NCBI GenBank assembly: GCA_035715725.1 | Contig: DASTKT010000186.1 | Span: 1 to 55,122, forward strand | Reading direction: 5' to 3' | Length of the DNA stretch: 55,122 bases | From: JADGGV01 sp035715725 | Lineage (GTDB): Bacteria > Gemmatimonadota > Gemmatimonadetes > Longimicrobiales > RSA9 | Shown here: one piece after another, positions 25,565 through 35,112 of the stretch | Layout: each line of letters starts with the position of its first letter | Position numbering within the stretch: position 1 is the stretch's first letter | Notes under the pieces: generated by a model | Database searches by the model: none | What the model was told of the DNA's origin: nothing | Seen by the model: only the letters and a program-made list of their open reading frames with translations | Made by a program: the position numbers and the translations under genes

Positions 25565-26494
25565 GTGAGCCGGCAAATCGAGGACCGGATCGCCGCCGCG
25601 GCCGCGCGCCAGCACGGCGTCATCACGCGGCGGCAGCTCTTCGAGGCGGGGCTCTCCGCCTCGGCGGTGGTGCGCCGGATACGATCGGGGCGCCTGCGCC
25701 AGGTGCACCGGGGCGTCTACCTCGTGGGTCCGCTCGTTCCGCCGGGAGCGGCGGAAATGGCGGCAGTGCTGGCGAGCGGGGAAGGCGCGGTGGTGAGTCA
25801 CCTGAGTGCGGCGTCGCTTTGGGGGATGAGATCCGGTCGCACGAGGGAGGGCTGGTCGAGCGGAGCGGCCGCCGAACCCGTCGATGTCACCGTGGTGGGT
25901 GCCAACCGCGGACATCGCCCCGGCATCCGCGTCCGCCGCGTCGCGCGGCTCGATGCGGGGGAGCGCACTGTCCGGGATGGCATCCCGGTCACCACGCCCG
26001 CCCGGACGCTGGTGGATCTGGCGGACGTGGCCGGCACCCGGGAGCTGGAGGGGGCGGTGGCCTGGGCGGAACGGGAGGGGCTGGTGGCCCGGGAGGCGCT
26101 GGCGATGCTGCTCACGCGCCATCGGGGCCGCCCCGGGACGCCGGCGCTCCGCGCGGTATTGGACGTCCAGGGCGGGCCCGCGCTCACGCGCTCCGAGGCG
26201 GAAGCGAGATTCCTCGCGCTGGTCCGCGAAGCCGGGCTTCCGGCACCCGAGGCCAACGTGAGCGTCGGCCGATACGAGATCGACTTCCTGTGGCGCACCG
26301 GGGGGATCGCGGTGGAGGTGGACGGCTTCCGCCACCACTCGTCGCGGCCGCGCTTCGAGGGCGACCGCAGCAAGGATGCCTGGCTCCTGGCCGCCGGCAT
26401 CCGCGTGCTTCGGCTGTCGTGGCGCCAGATCGTGCACGAGGCGACGGCGACCGCGGTCCAGGTGGGGCAGGCGCTCGCCCGGGCCGGCGGTTAG
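25565..26494 (+). CDS. AbiEi-type N-terminal HTH fused to DUF559/Vsr-like nuclease domain
   Basis: A 309-residue protein. Residues ~5-55 match the AbiEi antitoxin N-terminal winged helix (ARQHGVITRRQLFEAGLS, VVRRIRSGRLRQVHRGVYLVG). The middle includes HLSAASLWGM and TTPARTLVDLAD. The C-terminal ~90 residues form a DUF559/Vsr-like PD-(D/E)XK fold (RYEIDFLWR, IAVEVDGFRHH, DRSKDAWLLAAGIRVLRLSW). No AbiEii toxin gene is adjacent, so it is an orphan of this common architecture, possibly a defence or DNA-processing protein. GTG start chosen because the family domain begins there; upstream frame is unlike protein. Confidence 0.75.
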   Translation: MSRQIEDRIAAAAARQHGVITRRQLFEAGLSASAVVRRIRSGRLRQVHRGVYLVGPLVPPGAAEMAAVLASGEGAVVSHLSAASLWGMRSGRTREGWSSGAAAEPVDVTVVGANRGHRPGIRVRRVARLDAGERTVRDGIPVTTPARTLVDLADVAGTRELEGAVAWAEREGLVAREALAMLLTRHRGRPGTPALRAVLDVQGGPALTRSEAEARFLALVREAGLPAPEANVSVGRYEIDFLWRTGGIAVEVDGFRHHSSRPRFEGDRSKDAWLLAAGIRVLRLSWRQIVHEATATAVQVGQALARAGG

Positions 26495-26569
26495 CGGAGC
26501 CATGCGGGCACGGCGCCGCTCGCCGCCGCGATCGCTCGCCCGGGAGCGCGGTGAGCGGAGGTAGCCCGC

Positions 26570-27256
26570 TCAGCCCTCGCCCTCTTCGAGCGCGGGCGGG
26601 CGCAGCAGCGTGAGCGCGCGCTCCGCGATGTGCTCCATCTGCTCGTCCCGCTCCTCGGCCCAGCTCCGCAGGCGGATCGCGTTCCAGGCCAGAGCGCCGG
26701 CGCCGAGGAGCGCGAGCGCGACGGCGGCGGTGGGATTCGCCGAGCCGGCCACGAGCGCGACGACGGCCATCACGACCGCGAGGATGCCGAGAGCGTTGAC
26801 GCCGACGGCGTCGCTCTTGACGGTGCCGAGCCGGAGCTGGTAGCCCGCGTCGGTAGGCTCGATGCACGCGTGCAGGTTGCCGTTCCGCCACTCCCGCACG
26901 GCGTTCCCCGACCGTTCTTCCCCGCTCGCGTGGAAGGTCCGGCGCAGCTCCGCGGCCAGAATCTCCCACTCGCGATCATTCGGAAAACGCGGCAGGTCCA
27001 CGACGTGCCCGGCGGAGATGGGCATGCCGAGGTTGGAGCGGCGCGCGGGCACCACGTGATGCCGGTCGAGCGCGGCGGCGGCCTCCGCGACGCGCGCCGG
27101 CGCGAGGCCGACCTCGCGCCCGATCGCCTGCAGCTCGGCCAGGGTGAGCCCGTCCGCGGAGGAAGCGCCGCCGGCCGGGGCGCTCTCCGGTGAGGTCGCG
27201 GCCGTCTGGAAGATGCGCGCGATCTCCTCCTCGGTGAACCGACGCTCGCCGTCCAT
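26570..27256 (-). CDS. Hypothetical membrane protein with two C-terminal TM helices
   Basis: A 228-residue protein of unknown function. Residues ~5-65 contain RFTEEEIARIFQTAA and LTLAELQAIGREVGLAPARVAEAAAAL, an HTH-like helical module seen in uncharacterised proteins. The middle (~75-150) is an alpha/beta domain (FPNDREWEILAAELRRTF). Two hydrophobic helices follow (~155-200), then a charged cytoplasmic helix. The ATG at 27256 has GGAGGT 4 bases upstream; a GTG 6 bases earlier is possible. It follows the M28 peptidase by 12 bases, so the two are in one operon. Confidence 0.65.
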   Translation of the reverse strand: MDGERRFTEEEIARIFQTAATSPESAPAGGASSADGLTLAELQAIGREVGLAPARVAEAAAALDRHHVVPARRSNLGMPISAGHVVDLPRFPNDREWEILAAELRRTFHASGEERSGNAVREWRNGNLHACIEPTDAGYQLRLGTVKSDAVGVNALGILAVVMAVVALVAGSANPTAAVALALLGAGALAWNAIRLRSWAEERDEQMEHIAERALTLLRPPALEEGEG

Positions 27257-27268
27257 CGTCACCTCCCC

Positions 27269-29092
27269 CTACCGGCACCGCGGATACGACGGGTCCGCCC
27301 CCGAGATCGCCGGCCGGTTTGCCCGCTCGGAGATCGCCCACATGACTTCGTGCACGAAGCGGCCGATGCGCGCCATGTGGTCGTAGTCGATGTACTGCGG
27401 CTCGTCCGTCGGCTGGTGGTAGTCCTCGGCGTAGCCGGTCGAAAGGTAGGTGATCGGAACGTCGTGGTGCACGTAATTCACCTGGTCGCTGCGGCAGAAG
27501 CGGTTCAGCGGGTTGGCCGGCACGTCCCAGGAGCGGTCGATCGCCATCGGCTCGGCGATGGAGGCGTTCACGGAGTCGATCACGTCGCCGAACTCGCGCG
27601 AGAGGCGGCGCGAGCCCAGCGTCTGGATCGAGTTCGGCCCGCCGAACTTCACCTGGTACGCCCGCCCCTTCCCTTCCATGTCCATGTTGAGCGCCGCGGC
27701 GACCGAGTCCAGCGCGATCGTGGGGTGATCCGTGAACCAGCGCGAGCCCAGCAGCCCCGCCTCCTCGCCCGTGTGCGACACGAAGATGATCGAGCGCGCC
27801 GGGTGCTCGCTCGCGAACTTCTCGGCGAGCTCGAGCAGGATCACGGTGCCCGAGCCGTCGTCGTCGGCGCCGTTCATGATCGAGTCGCGGCGCGGCGGCC
27901 GGACGCTGCGCGCCCGCGCGATGAGCGAGTCGATGCGCTGCTGCTGCGCGGCCGTCGGCCGGCAGACCGGGTCGTTCGCGCCCTGCCGGCGCGTCACCTG
28001 GTTCACCGCGCGCAGCGAGTCGTGGTCGACGCCGACCGGATTGGTGCCGACGTGGTCGTTGTGCGCGCTCACGAGCACGTACTCCCCCGCCCGGGCCGGA
28101 TCGGCGCCCGGCAGGATGGCGACGACGTTCCTGGCCGGCGCCGGCGCGAGCCGGAAGACGGCTCTCCAGCTCGCCGTGACCGGCCGCCCCGCCTCGCCGA
28201 CCGCGAGCTGCTCGAGCGGCTTGTCGAAGAGACGCTCCGCGGCGTCGGGGGCGACGACGGCGCCCCCCGGCCCCGCCGCGCCCGCGGGGGATGGCTCCAT
28301 CCCGGGTCGCGCCCGAAACGCCTCGGTGCCGGCCGCCGCATCGATCGGCTGGACGAAGAAGATGGCGGCGGCGCCGGCCGCGCGGGCACGCGCGTCGCCA
28401 CGGGAAACCGGAGTCGGGGCCGCGCCTGCCCGCGTCGCCGCCTCCAGGGCGATGGCCGCTGCCGCGCCGAAGCGGTCAGGGACCGAGTCGCAGCGGAGGA
28501 TCGGCCCGGCCGCGCGGCGGGGACCCGGGAGCGCCGGCCCGCCCACGAAGACCGCGACCTTCCCGCGGAACTTCGCCGGATCCAGCGCGACCGTGTCGCC
28601 CCAGTCCCCGGCGAAGACCACGGGCACGCCGCGCACGGCCGCGCCCGTGCCGGTGCCCGCCGCCGCCGACGCCGGGAGCGGCGCCCAGTCCACGCCCGGC
28701 GCGAGCGCCGCTCCACCGACGGAGAGGCGCGACGCCGCGCGGTCGAACCCCACCGTGCCGTACGGCAGCGTCTGGAAGAACGTCCCCTTCTCCCCCGCGG
28801 GCTTGAGGCCCAGCCGGGCGAACTCGCGCGCGATGTAGTCCGTGGCCTTGTAGTTCCCCGGCTCGCCGATGCGCCGACCGCTCATCGAGTCGTCGGCGAG
28901 CTGGTAGAGGCGGGTGCGCAGGTCCGCGGCCGTGATGGCGGGCGCCGTCGGACGGGGCGCCCACGTCCGCGGGCCCTCGTCCGGCCAGGCGACTCTGCTG
29001 GCGGGAGCGCTCCCTTGCGCCGACAGCGGCGCGACACGGCAGGCGAGAAGAACGAGGGCCGCCCGGAAGGCGACCCGGGAGACGCGCGGCAT
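27269..29092 (-). CDS. Secreted M28-family zinc peptidase with PA-like insert
   Basis: A 607-residue peptidase with an N-terminal signal (AFRAALVLLACRVAPLSAQ). The M28 zinc sites are visible: His and Asp in SAHNDHVG, the bridging Asp in GADDDGSGT, Glu-Glu in HTGEEAGLLGS, Asp in NMDMEG and His in YHQPTDEP. A PA-like domain (~110-320) lies between the N-terminal helices and the catalytic core. It probably acts as an aminopeptidase in the periplasm or outside. The ATG at 29092 has AGGAG upstream; longer in-frame starts lack support. It is 114 bp downstream of the TolC gene. Confidence 0.88.
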   Translation of the reverse strand: MPRVSRVAFRAALVLLACRVAPLSAQGSAPASRVAWPDEGPRTWAPRPTAPAITAADLRTRLYQLADDSMSGRRIGEPGNYKATDYIAREFARLGLKPAGEKGTFFQTLPYGTVGFDRAASRLSVGGAALAPGVDWAPLPASAAAGTGTGAAVRGVPVVFAGDWGDTVALDPAKFRGKVAVFVGGPALPGPRRAAGPILRCDSVPDRFGAAAAIALEAATRAGAAPTPVSRGDARARAAGAAAIFFVQPIDAAAGTEAFRARPGMEPSPAGAAGPGGAVVAPDAAERLFDKPLEQLAVGEAGRPVTASWRAVFRLAPAPARNVVAILPGADPARAGEYVLVSAHNDHVGTNPVGVDHDSLRAVNQVTRRQGANDPVCRPTAAQQQRIDSLIARARSVRPPRRDSIMNGADDDGSGTVILLELAEKFASEHPARSIIFVSHTGEEAGLLGSRWFTDHPTIALDSVAAALNMDMEGKGRAYQVKFGGPNSIQTLGSRRLSREFGDVIDSVNASIAEPMAIDRSWDVPANPLNRFCRSDQVNYVHHDVPITYLSTGYAEDYHQPTDEPQYIDYDHMARIGRFVHEVMWAISERANRPAISGADPSYPRCR

Positions 29093-29206
29093 CGTGCTGC
29101 TCCTGGCGGAGGGGACGCGGGACGCCGATCTGGCGACCGGCCACAAGGTTAGCCGGGATGCCGCCGGGGCGCCAGCGCGGGCGCCCGCCGCCCCTCCGCC
29201 CCAGGA

Positions 29207-30661
29207 TCAGCGGCGACGCATCGGCTCCGCCGTCCGCCACCCCGCGGCGCGTGCCCGGGACAGCGCGACGTAGGCGTCCGCGACCTCCGTTTGCGCCTGC
29301 GCGAGCTGGTCCTGCACGGCGAGCAGCGTGCGCTCCGCATCCAGGACCTGGAGGAAGTCGGCGACGCCGCCCTCGTAGCGGAGCCGGGCGAGTGAAGCCG
29401 CGCGCTCGCTCGCGGCCGCCGCCTCGCGCAGGTGTCCGAGCCGCGCGCGGGCCGTCCGATACCGCACGGACGCGGTCTCGAGCTCCTCCTGCGCGAGCAG
29501 CACCACCTGTTCGTAACGCGCGCGTGCCTCCAGCTCCTGCGCCTGCGCCACGTCGACGCGCGCCTTCACGCGCCCCAGGTCGAACGCCGGCCAGGAGACG
29601 ACCGGGCCGAACGTGTAGTTGAAGGTGCCCGTGCCGCCGAAGGAGTTCATCGTGCTCGCGAGGTAGCCGGCGCTCGCCGCCAGGCTGAGGCGCGGCAAGT
29701 AGTCCGCGCGCGCGGAGCTGACGAGCGACCGGCTCGCCGCGAGCCGGCCCTCCGCGCCGAGCACGTCCGGCCGCGTCCGGACCACGTCGGCCGGATCGCC
29801 GCCCGGAACGCTGTCCGGAAACTCCGGCAGCGCGCCCTCCGCCGCGACGTCGGCCGCCAGCTCCCGCGGCGCGCGGCCCACCAGCACCGCGATCCGGTTC
29901 TGCATGGCGGCGACGCGCGCCTCGAGCGCGGGGATCGCCGCCAGCGTGGAGCTGAGCTGGGCGCGCGCCCGTTCCGTGTCGAAGGCCGTGCCGCGCCCGG
30001 CGTCGAGCCGCGTCTTGGTCAGCTCGAGGGTGCGCCGCTGGTTCTCCGCGTTGCGGCGGGCCACCGCGAGCTGCCCTTGCGCGCCGCGCAGGTCGAAGTA
30101 GGCCCGCGCCACGTCGGCCGCGACCGAGACCTCCGCATCGCGTACCTCCTCGCCGGCGGAGCCGAGCAGCGCGTTGCGAGCCCGGAGCCCGCCGCGCAAC
30201 CGGCCGAACAGGTCCAGCTCCCAGGAGGCCCGCAGGCCGGAATCCCACAAGTCCTGATCCGGCAGCGCGGCGGCGCCCACCCCTGCGCCAACGCCCGGGA
30301 ACGAGGCGCTCGAGAGCCGTCGCCGCGTGTAGCTGGCGCCGGCGGTCACGATCGGCGCGAGCTCCAGCGCGGCCTCCGTGCGCGAGGCGCCGGCGCCATC
30401 CAGGCGCGCCGAGGCCGCATGCAGCTCGAGGTTCCCGCGCAGCGCCTCATCCAGCAGCCGGCTCAGCGTGGGGTCGTTCAGGACCTCCCAGAACGCGGCA
30501 TTCGACGACGGGCCGCCGGCCGATTCCGGGCGACCGGGGTTTCCGGCGTGATCCGCGGCCGCCACCGCGACCTGCGCCCCGCGCTGCGCGGCCGCCGGCA
30601 GGCTCGCGAACGCGACCATCAGGATCGGGACGCCGAGTGACAACGTTTGGACGTTACGCAT
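29207..30661 (-). CDS. TolC/OprM-type outer membrane efflux protein
   Basis: A 484-residue outer membrane factor with signal peptide (VPILMVAFASLPAAAQ) and two duplicated OEP repeats. Recognisable parts are LDEALRGNLELHAASARL, SWELDLFGRLRGGLRARNALL, ARAYFDLRGAQGQLAVARRN, TRPDVLGAEGRLAASRSLV and ARLRYEGGVADFLQVLDAER. It forms the exit duct of the efflux pump encoded just upstream. Its ATG overlaps the RND gene's stop by 8 bases. There is no lipobox Cys, unlike many OprM relatives. Confidence 0.92.
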   Translation of the reverse strand: MRNVQTLSLGVPILMVAFASLPAAAQRGAQVAVAAADHAGNPGRPESAGGPSSNAAFWEVLNDPTLSRLLDEALRGNLELHAASARLDGAGASRTEAALELAPIVTAGASYTRRRLSSASFPGVGAGVGAAALPDQDLWDSGLRASWELDLFGRLRGGLRARNALLGSAGEEVRDAEVSVAADVARAYFDLRGAQGQLAVARRNAENQRRTLELTKTRLDAGRGTAFDTERARAQLSSTLAAIPALEARVAAMQNRIAVLVGRAPRELAADVAAEGALPEFPDSVPGGDPADVVRTRPDVLGAEGRLAASRSLVSSARADYLPRLSLAASAGYLASTMNSFGGTGTFNYTFGPVVSWPAFDLGRVKARVDVAQAQELEARARYEQVVLLAQEELETASVRYRTARARLGHLREAAAASERAASLARLRYEGGVADFLQVLDAERTLLAVQDQLAQAQTEVADAYVALSRARAAGWRTAEPMRRR

Positions 30662-33600
30662 GGGCCAGCTCCTCTATGGGTGTCAGCGGCGTGGCCCCCC
30701 GCGCCTCCCGCTCGAGCTCCTCGAGCACCGGGTTGGGGCTGTGCTCGGCCGCGATCAGCGAGTAGAACACCGGCACGACGAACAGCGTGAACACCGTTCC
30801 GATGGTCATCCCCGTGACCAGCACCGTGCCGATGCTGTTCCGGGCCTCCGATCCCGGTCCGGACACGAACACGAGCGGCAGGTGGCCGAAGACGGTGGCG
30901 GCCGAGGTCATCAGCACCGGCCGCAGCCGCGTCAGCGAGGCCTCGCGCAGCGCGGCCAGCTTCTCCACGCCCCGCGACTGCAGCGTGTTGGCGAACTGCA
31001 CGATCAGGATGCCGTTCTTCGCGATCAGCCCGACGAGCGTGATCAACCCGACCTGCGAGTAGATGTTGATCGTGGTGACGTCGAGGAAGCTGAACACGAG
31101 CGCGCCCGAGATCGCGAGCGGCACCGAGCCCAGCAGCACGATCAATGGGTCGCGGAAGCTCTGGAACTGCGCCGCGAGCACCAGGTAGATCAGCACGACC
31201 GCGAAGAGCAGCGTCGTGGTGAGCGCCTTCCCCTCCCGGCGGATCTGGCGCGACTCCCCCGCGTAATCGCGGATGATGCCCGGACCGCTGGCCGCCGCCG
31301 CCGCGGTCTCGAGCACCCGCAGCCCCTCCTCCTTCGTGACGCCCGGCCGGACGCCGCCGAAGACCCGCACGGAGTTGCGCTGCTGGAACCGGTTCAGCAC
31401 CCGTGGCGCCGTGCTCGACTCGATGTGCGTGAAGCTCGACACCGGCACGAGCTGGCCGCTCGGCGTCTTGATCTTGAGGTCGAGCAGCGGAGCGACCGTC
31501 GTCCGGTCCGCCTCCCCGATCTGCGGGATGACCTTGTAGCTGCGGTCGAAGTAGTTGAACCGGTTCACGTAGGCACCACCGAGCAGCGTGCCGAGCTCCT
31601 GGCCGACGCTGGCCAGATCGAGCCCGAGGTCGGCGACCCGGTCGCGGTCGATCACGACGCGCGCCTCCGGCAGGTCGATCTTGAGATCGGTGTCCACGTA
31701 CAGGAACTTGCCGCTCTGCCACCCCGCGCCCACCACGGCGCCGACGGCCTCGAGCATCTGCTCGGGCGGCGCGTCGCTCTGCAGCACCAGCTCGACGTCG
31801 TACTGCCCGGGCGTCGGGAGCGGCGGGTCGAGCCGGGGGAAGACGCGCAGGCCGGGCACCTGGGAGACGGCGGCGTAGACGTCGCCGTACAGCTGCTGCG
31901 TCGACCGCGCGCGCTCCTTCCAGTCCTTCGCCACCATGCCGCCGAAGCCGCCCCACGAGCCGGTCAGCGACCACATGAACTTCGCCTCGGGGAAGGACCG
32001 GATCGCCCGCACCACGTTCAGCGACGCGCGGTTGGACGCCGCCAGCGACGCGTCCGGCGACGCCTCCATGAACATGCTGATGTGGCTCTGGTCTTCGACC
32101 GGCGCGAGCTCCTTCCGCGAGAACGTGTAGAGCGGCCACGCCGCGGCCATCACCAGCACGGCGGCGGCCACGATCGCCCAGCGCATATGCAGCGCGCCGT
32201 CCAGCAGCCTCGCGTACACGTCCCGGATGCGGTCGAAGCCGCGGTTGACCAGCGCGGTCAGCCGCCCTTCCCTCCCGTGCTCGTGCACGAAGCGCGAGCT
32301 CATGACGGGCGACAGCGTGACCGCGACGAACCCGGAGACGACCACCGCGGCCGCGAGCGTGATCGCGAACTCGAGGAAGAGCGAGCCGGTGAGGCCGCCC
32401 TGGAAGCCGATCGGCGTGTAGACCGCCGCGAGCGTGATGGTCATCGCGATGATCGGCCCGACCAGCTCGCGCGCGCCGATCAACGCCGCCTGGATCCGTG
32501 ACCTCCCCGCGCGCACGTGCCGCTCGACGTTCTCCACCACGACGATCGCATCGTCCACGACCAGCCCCACCGAGAGCACGATCGCGAGGATCGTGAGCAG
32601 GTTCAGGCTGAAGCCGAACGCGTACATCACGATCCCCGCGCCCACCAGCGAGACGGGCATCGCGACCAGCGGCACGACCGCGGTACGCACCGAGCCCATG
32701 AACAGGAACACCACGAGCCCGACGATCAGGATCGTCTCGACCAGCGTCTTCGTGATCTCCTTCAGCGCATCCTCCATGAACGTCGTCGCGTCGTACGCGA
32801 GGCGCATGTCGACGTCCTTCGGCAGCGTCGGTCGGATGCGCTCCATCTCGGTGCGCAGGCGGTGAGCGACGTCGATCTCGTTCACCCCGGTGAGCGGCCA
32901 GACGCCCAGGTAGACGGCCTCCTTGTCGTTGAACTTCGCGACGAAGTCGGCCTCCTCGGCGCCGAGCTCGACCCGCGCCACGTCCCGCAGCCGCACGACC
33001 GCGCCGCCGCGGTCGGCGACGATCAGGTCCTTGAACTCGTCGACGGTGCGCAGGTCGGTGTTCGCCAGCAGGTTGACCTGCACCAGGTTGCCCTTCGTCT
33101 GCCCGACCGCGGCGAGGTAGTTGTTCCGCCGCAGCGCCGCGTGCACGTCGCCGGGCGCCAGGTTCAGCGCGGCCAGCCGCGCCGGGTCGATCCACACCCG
33201 CATGGCGATCGGGCGGCCGCCCTCGATGCTCACCCGCTGCACGCCCTGCAGCGTCGCGAGCTGCGGCTGCAGCGTGCGCGCGAGCCAGTCGGTGATCTCC
33301 GGCACGCCGCGCTCGCTGGAGGTGAAGCTCAGGTAGAACGAGGCGTACGGCCGGTCGGCGCGCTGCACCTCGACGACGGGTGGCTCGGCCTCCGCCGGCA
33401 GCTCCGCGCGAACCTGCTGCAGCCGCGCGGTCACCTCGGCCAGCGCCGCCGTGCTGTTGTGGTTCAGCTTCAGGTGCACCGTGATGGTGCTGACGCCGGC
33501 CCGGCTGCTCGATTCGACGTAGTCCACGCCGCTGATCGCCGACACGACGCGCTCGATCGGCGTGGTCAGGAAGCCCCGCACGGTCTCGGCGCTCGCGCCG

Positions 33601-33800
33601 TAGTAGACCGTCGTGATCACCACCGACGAGCTCTCGACCTTGGGATACTGCTGCACGGGCAGGCTCGTCAGCGTCCGCCACCCCACGAGCAGGATCACGA
33701 GGTTGACGACCGCCGCGAGCACCGGGTGCTTGATGAAGACGTCCGTGAACGAGCGCTTCGTCGCGTCCCTCCCCTGCGGTCCTTCGGCGTGCGCGATCAC
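30654..33800 (-). CDS. RND efflux transporter (AcrB/MexB/HAE1 family)
   Basis: A 1048-residue inner-membrane proton/drug antiporter. After the first helix (HPVLAAVVNLVILLVGW) come the porter loops, then TM4 with the Asp-Asp proton pair in SVGLVVDDAIVVVENVERH. The second half repeats the layout (FVHEH..., DTDLKIDLPEARVVIDRDR, NGILIVQFANTLQ). The GTG start overlaps the adaptor's stop (GTGA), and the TolC gene overlaps its own stop, giving a compact MFP-RND-OMF operon. The substrate is unknown. Family architecture is complete. Confidence 0.95.
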   Translation of the reverse strand: MIAHAEGPQGRDATKRSFTDVFIKHPVLAAVVNLVILLVGWRTLTSLPVQQYPKVESSSVVITTVYYGASAETVRGFLTTPIERVVSAISGVDYVESSSRAGVSTITVHLKLNHNSTAALAEVTARLQQVRAELPAEAEPPVVEVQRADRPYASFYLSFTSSERGVPEITDWLARTLQPQLATLQGVQRVSIEGGRPIAMRVWIDPARLAALNLAPGDVHAALRRNNYLAAVGQTKGNLVQVNLLANTDLRTVDEFKDLIVADRGGAVVRLRDVARVELGAEEADFVAKFNDKEAVYLGVWPLTGVNEIDVAHRLRTEMERIRPTLPKDVDMRLAYDATTFMEDALKEITKTLVETILIVGLVVFLFMGSVRTAVVPLVAMPVSLVGAGIVMYAFGFSLNLLTILAIVLSVGLVVDDAIVVVENVERHVRAGRSRIQAALIGARELVGPIIAMTITLAAVYTPIGFQGGLTGSLFLEFAITLAAAVVVSGFVAVTLSPVMSSRFVHEHGREGRLTALVNRGFDRIRDVYARLLDGALHMRWAIVAAAVLVMAAAWPLYTFSRKELAPVEDQSHISMFMEASPDASLAASNRASLNVVRAIRSFPEAKFMWSLTGSWGGFGGMVAKDWKERARSTQQLYGDVYAAVSQVPGLRVFPRLDPPLPTPGQYDVELVLQSDAPPEQMLEAVGAVVGAGWQSGKFLYVDTDLKIDLPEARVVIDRDRVADLGLDLASVGQELGTLLGGAYVNRFNYFDRSYKVIPQIGEADRTTVAPLLDLKIKTPSGQLVPVSSFTHIESSTAPRVLNRFQQRNSVRVFGGVRPGVTKEEGLRVLETAAAAASGPGIIRDYAGESRQIRREGKALTTTLLFAVVLIYLVLAAQFQSFRDPLIVLLGSVPLAISGALVFSFLDVTTINIYSQVGLITLVGLIAKNGILIVQFANTLQSRGVEKLAALREASLTRLRPVLMTSAATVFGHLPLVFVSGPGSEARNSIGTVLVTGMTIGTVFTLFVVPVFYSLIAAEHSPNPVLEELEREARGATPLTPIEELAHA

Positions 33801-34918
33801 CGGGCCTCCTTCCCACCCGCCGGGGTGCCCGCGGTCGCCACCAGCACCGCCTCGCGCAGCTTGAAGGAGCCGGACGCCGCCACCGTCTCGCCGGCGGCCA
33901 GTCCATCGAGGATCACGACCTCGTCGCCCACCACCGCACCGCTCCGCACCGGGCGCATGTGTGCGCGCGCCTTGCCGTCCTTGTCGGCGGCGAGCACGAA
34001 CACGTGGTCCCCGGCCGGGCCCTTGCGCAGCGCGCTCGCCGGAACCACGACCGCCGACCTCGCCGGGCCCACCGGCACCACGACCCGCACCGAGGCGCCG
34101 GGCGGAGGTGCGTCGTCCCCGCCCTCGATGCTCGCGCGAACCATCGCGTTGCGCGTCGTCGGGTCCACGCGCGCGTCGATCGCCACGATCCGGGCCGGGA
34201 TCGGCGACGCGTCATCCGCGAACACCTGCACCCCCTCGCCCACGCGCAGGCTCGCCCCGACCTGCTGCGACACCGCGAAGTCCACGTGCGAAGCGTCCGC
34301 GACGCCCTGGAGCGTCGTGAGTTGCGTGCCCTCGTTCAGGTACTGCCCCTCGTGCACGTCCGTCAGCCCCACGCGGGCACGGAACGGCGCGCGGATCATC
34401 TTGCGGGCGATGATCGCTCGCGTGCGTGCGATCTGCGCCACCGCGACGTCGCGCTGCGCCCGCGCCTGGTCCACCTCCTCCTGGGACGTGGCCTCGTGCT
34501 CCCTCAGACGCTGCAAGCGGTCGAGCGTCGTCTGGGCCAGCGCCGCCTGCGCCTCCTCGGCCTTCAGCTCGGCCTCCTCGACGGAGACATCGAGCGCGAC
34601 GAGCAGCGCCCCCGCCTCCACGACCCGGCCCGGCGTGAGCGTCACGTGCCGGACCGTCCCCGCCACCTCGTTGCGAAGCGTGATCGAGCGCAGCGCCAGC
34701 ACCGTCCCGATCGACGTCGTCGTCTCGCGATACGGGCGCTCCCTGGCGACGGCGGACGTCACGGCCTCCATCGGCTCCGGCTGCTTGGCCGCGGCCGCGT
34801 TGGCTTCGCGCACCGCCGCGGTCTTCCAGGCGGCGAGAACGCCCCCGAGCAGGAGGATCGTTCCGAGCAGCACGACGGACGCGGTCCCCCTTCGACGACT
34901 TCTGGATTTACGACTCAT
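33797..34918 (-). CDS. RND periplasmic adaptor (membrane fusion protein)
   Basis: A 373-residue MFP. An N-terminal anchor (ASVVLLGTILLLGGVLAAW) is followed by a split lipoyl domain (LRNEVAGTVRHVTLTPGRVVEAG ... IRAPFRARVGLTDVHEGQYL), a short helical hairpin (~110-150), a beta-barrel (IVAIDARVDPTTRNAMVRA) and a membrane-proximal domain. It links the RND pump to the TolC duct. It is first in the operon; GGGAGG precedes the ATG. The spacing to the upstream barrel gene, behind a strong terminator, implies its own promoter, which I could not pinpoint. Confidence 0.92.
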   Translation of the reverse strand: MSRKSRSRRRGTASVVLLGTILLLGGVLAAWKTAAVREANAAAAKQPEPMEAVTSAVARERPYRETTTSIGTVLALRSITLRNEVAGTVRHVTLTPGRVVEAGALLVALDVSVEEAELKAEEAQAALAQTTLDRLQRLREHEATSQEEVDQARAQRDVAVAQIARTRAIIARKMIRAPFRARVGLTDVHEGQYLNEGTQLTTLQGVADASHVDFAVSQQVGASLRVGEGVQVFADDASPIPARIVAIDARVDPTTRNAMVRASIEGGDDAPPPGASVRVVVPVGPARSAVVVPASALRKGPAGDHVFVLAADKDGKARAHMRPVRSGAVVGDEVVILDGLAAGETVAASGSFKLREAVLVATAGTPAGGKEAR

Positions 34919-35067
34919 GGGTACGACCTCCCGGGTGTTCTTCGAAGACGTGCGATTCCTTCGTTATGGCTCCCGGCTCGTACCGCGTCGGCGTCGGCCG
35001 CGTCGTACGGGAGTTTCGACTTGAACATGGATCGGAATGTCCGCGTTCGGTCAGGGTCGAAAGCACC

Positions 35068-35103
35068 AGCGGGCGGATGGCGATCCTCCGCCATCCGCCC
35101 GCT
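35068..35103 (-). terminator. Strong hairpin terminator after the outer-membrane barrel gene
   Basis: Perfect 15-bp stem (AGCGGGCGGATGGCG and complement) with a 6-base loop, 10 bases past the stop of the minus-strand barrel gene. A weak U-containing tail (GGTGCTTTCG) follows on that strand. Confidence 0.75.
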
Positions 35104-35112
35104 GCTTCGCCC

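Noticed and set aside
30619..33906. Open frame of 1095 codons on the same strand as the RND pump
   Set aside because: It is a shifted frame of the RND transporter gene with low-complexity Arg/Gly sequence.
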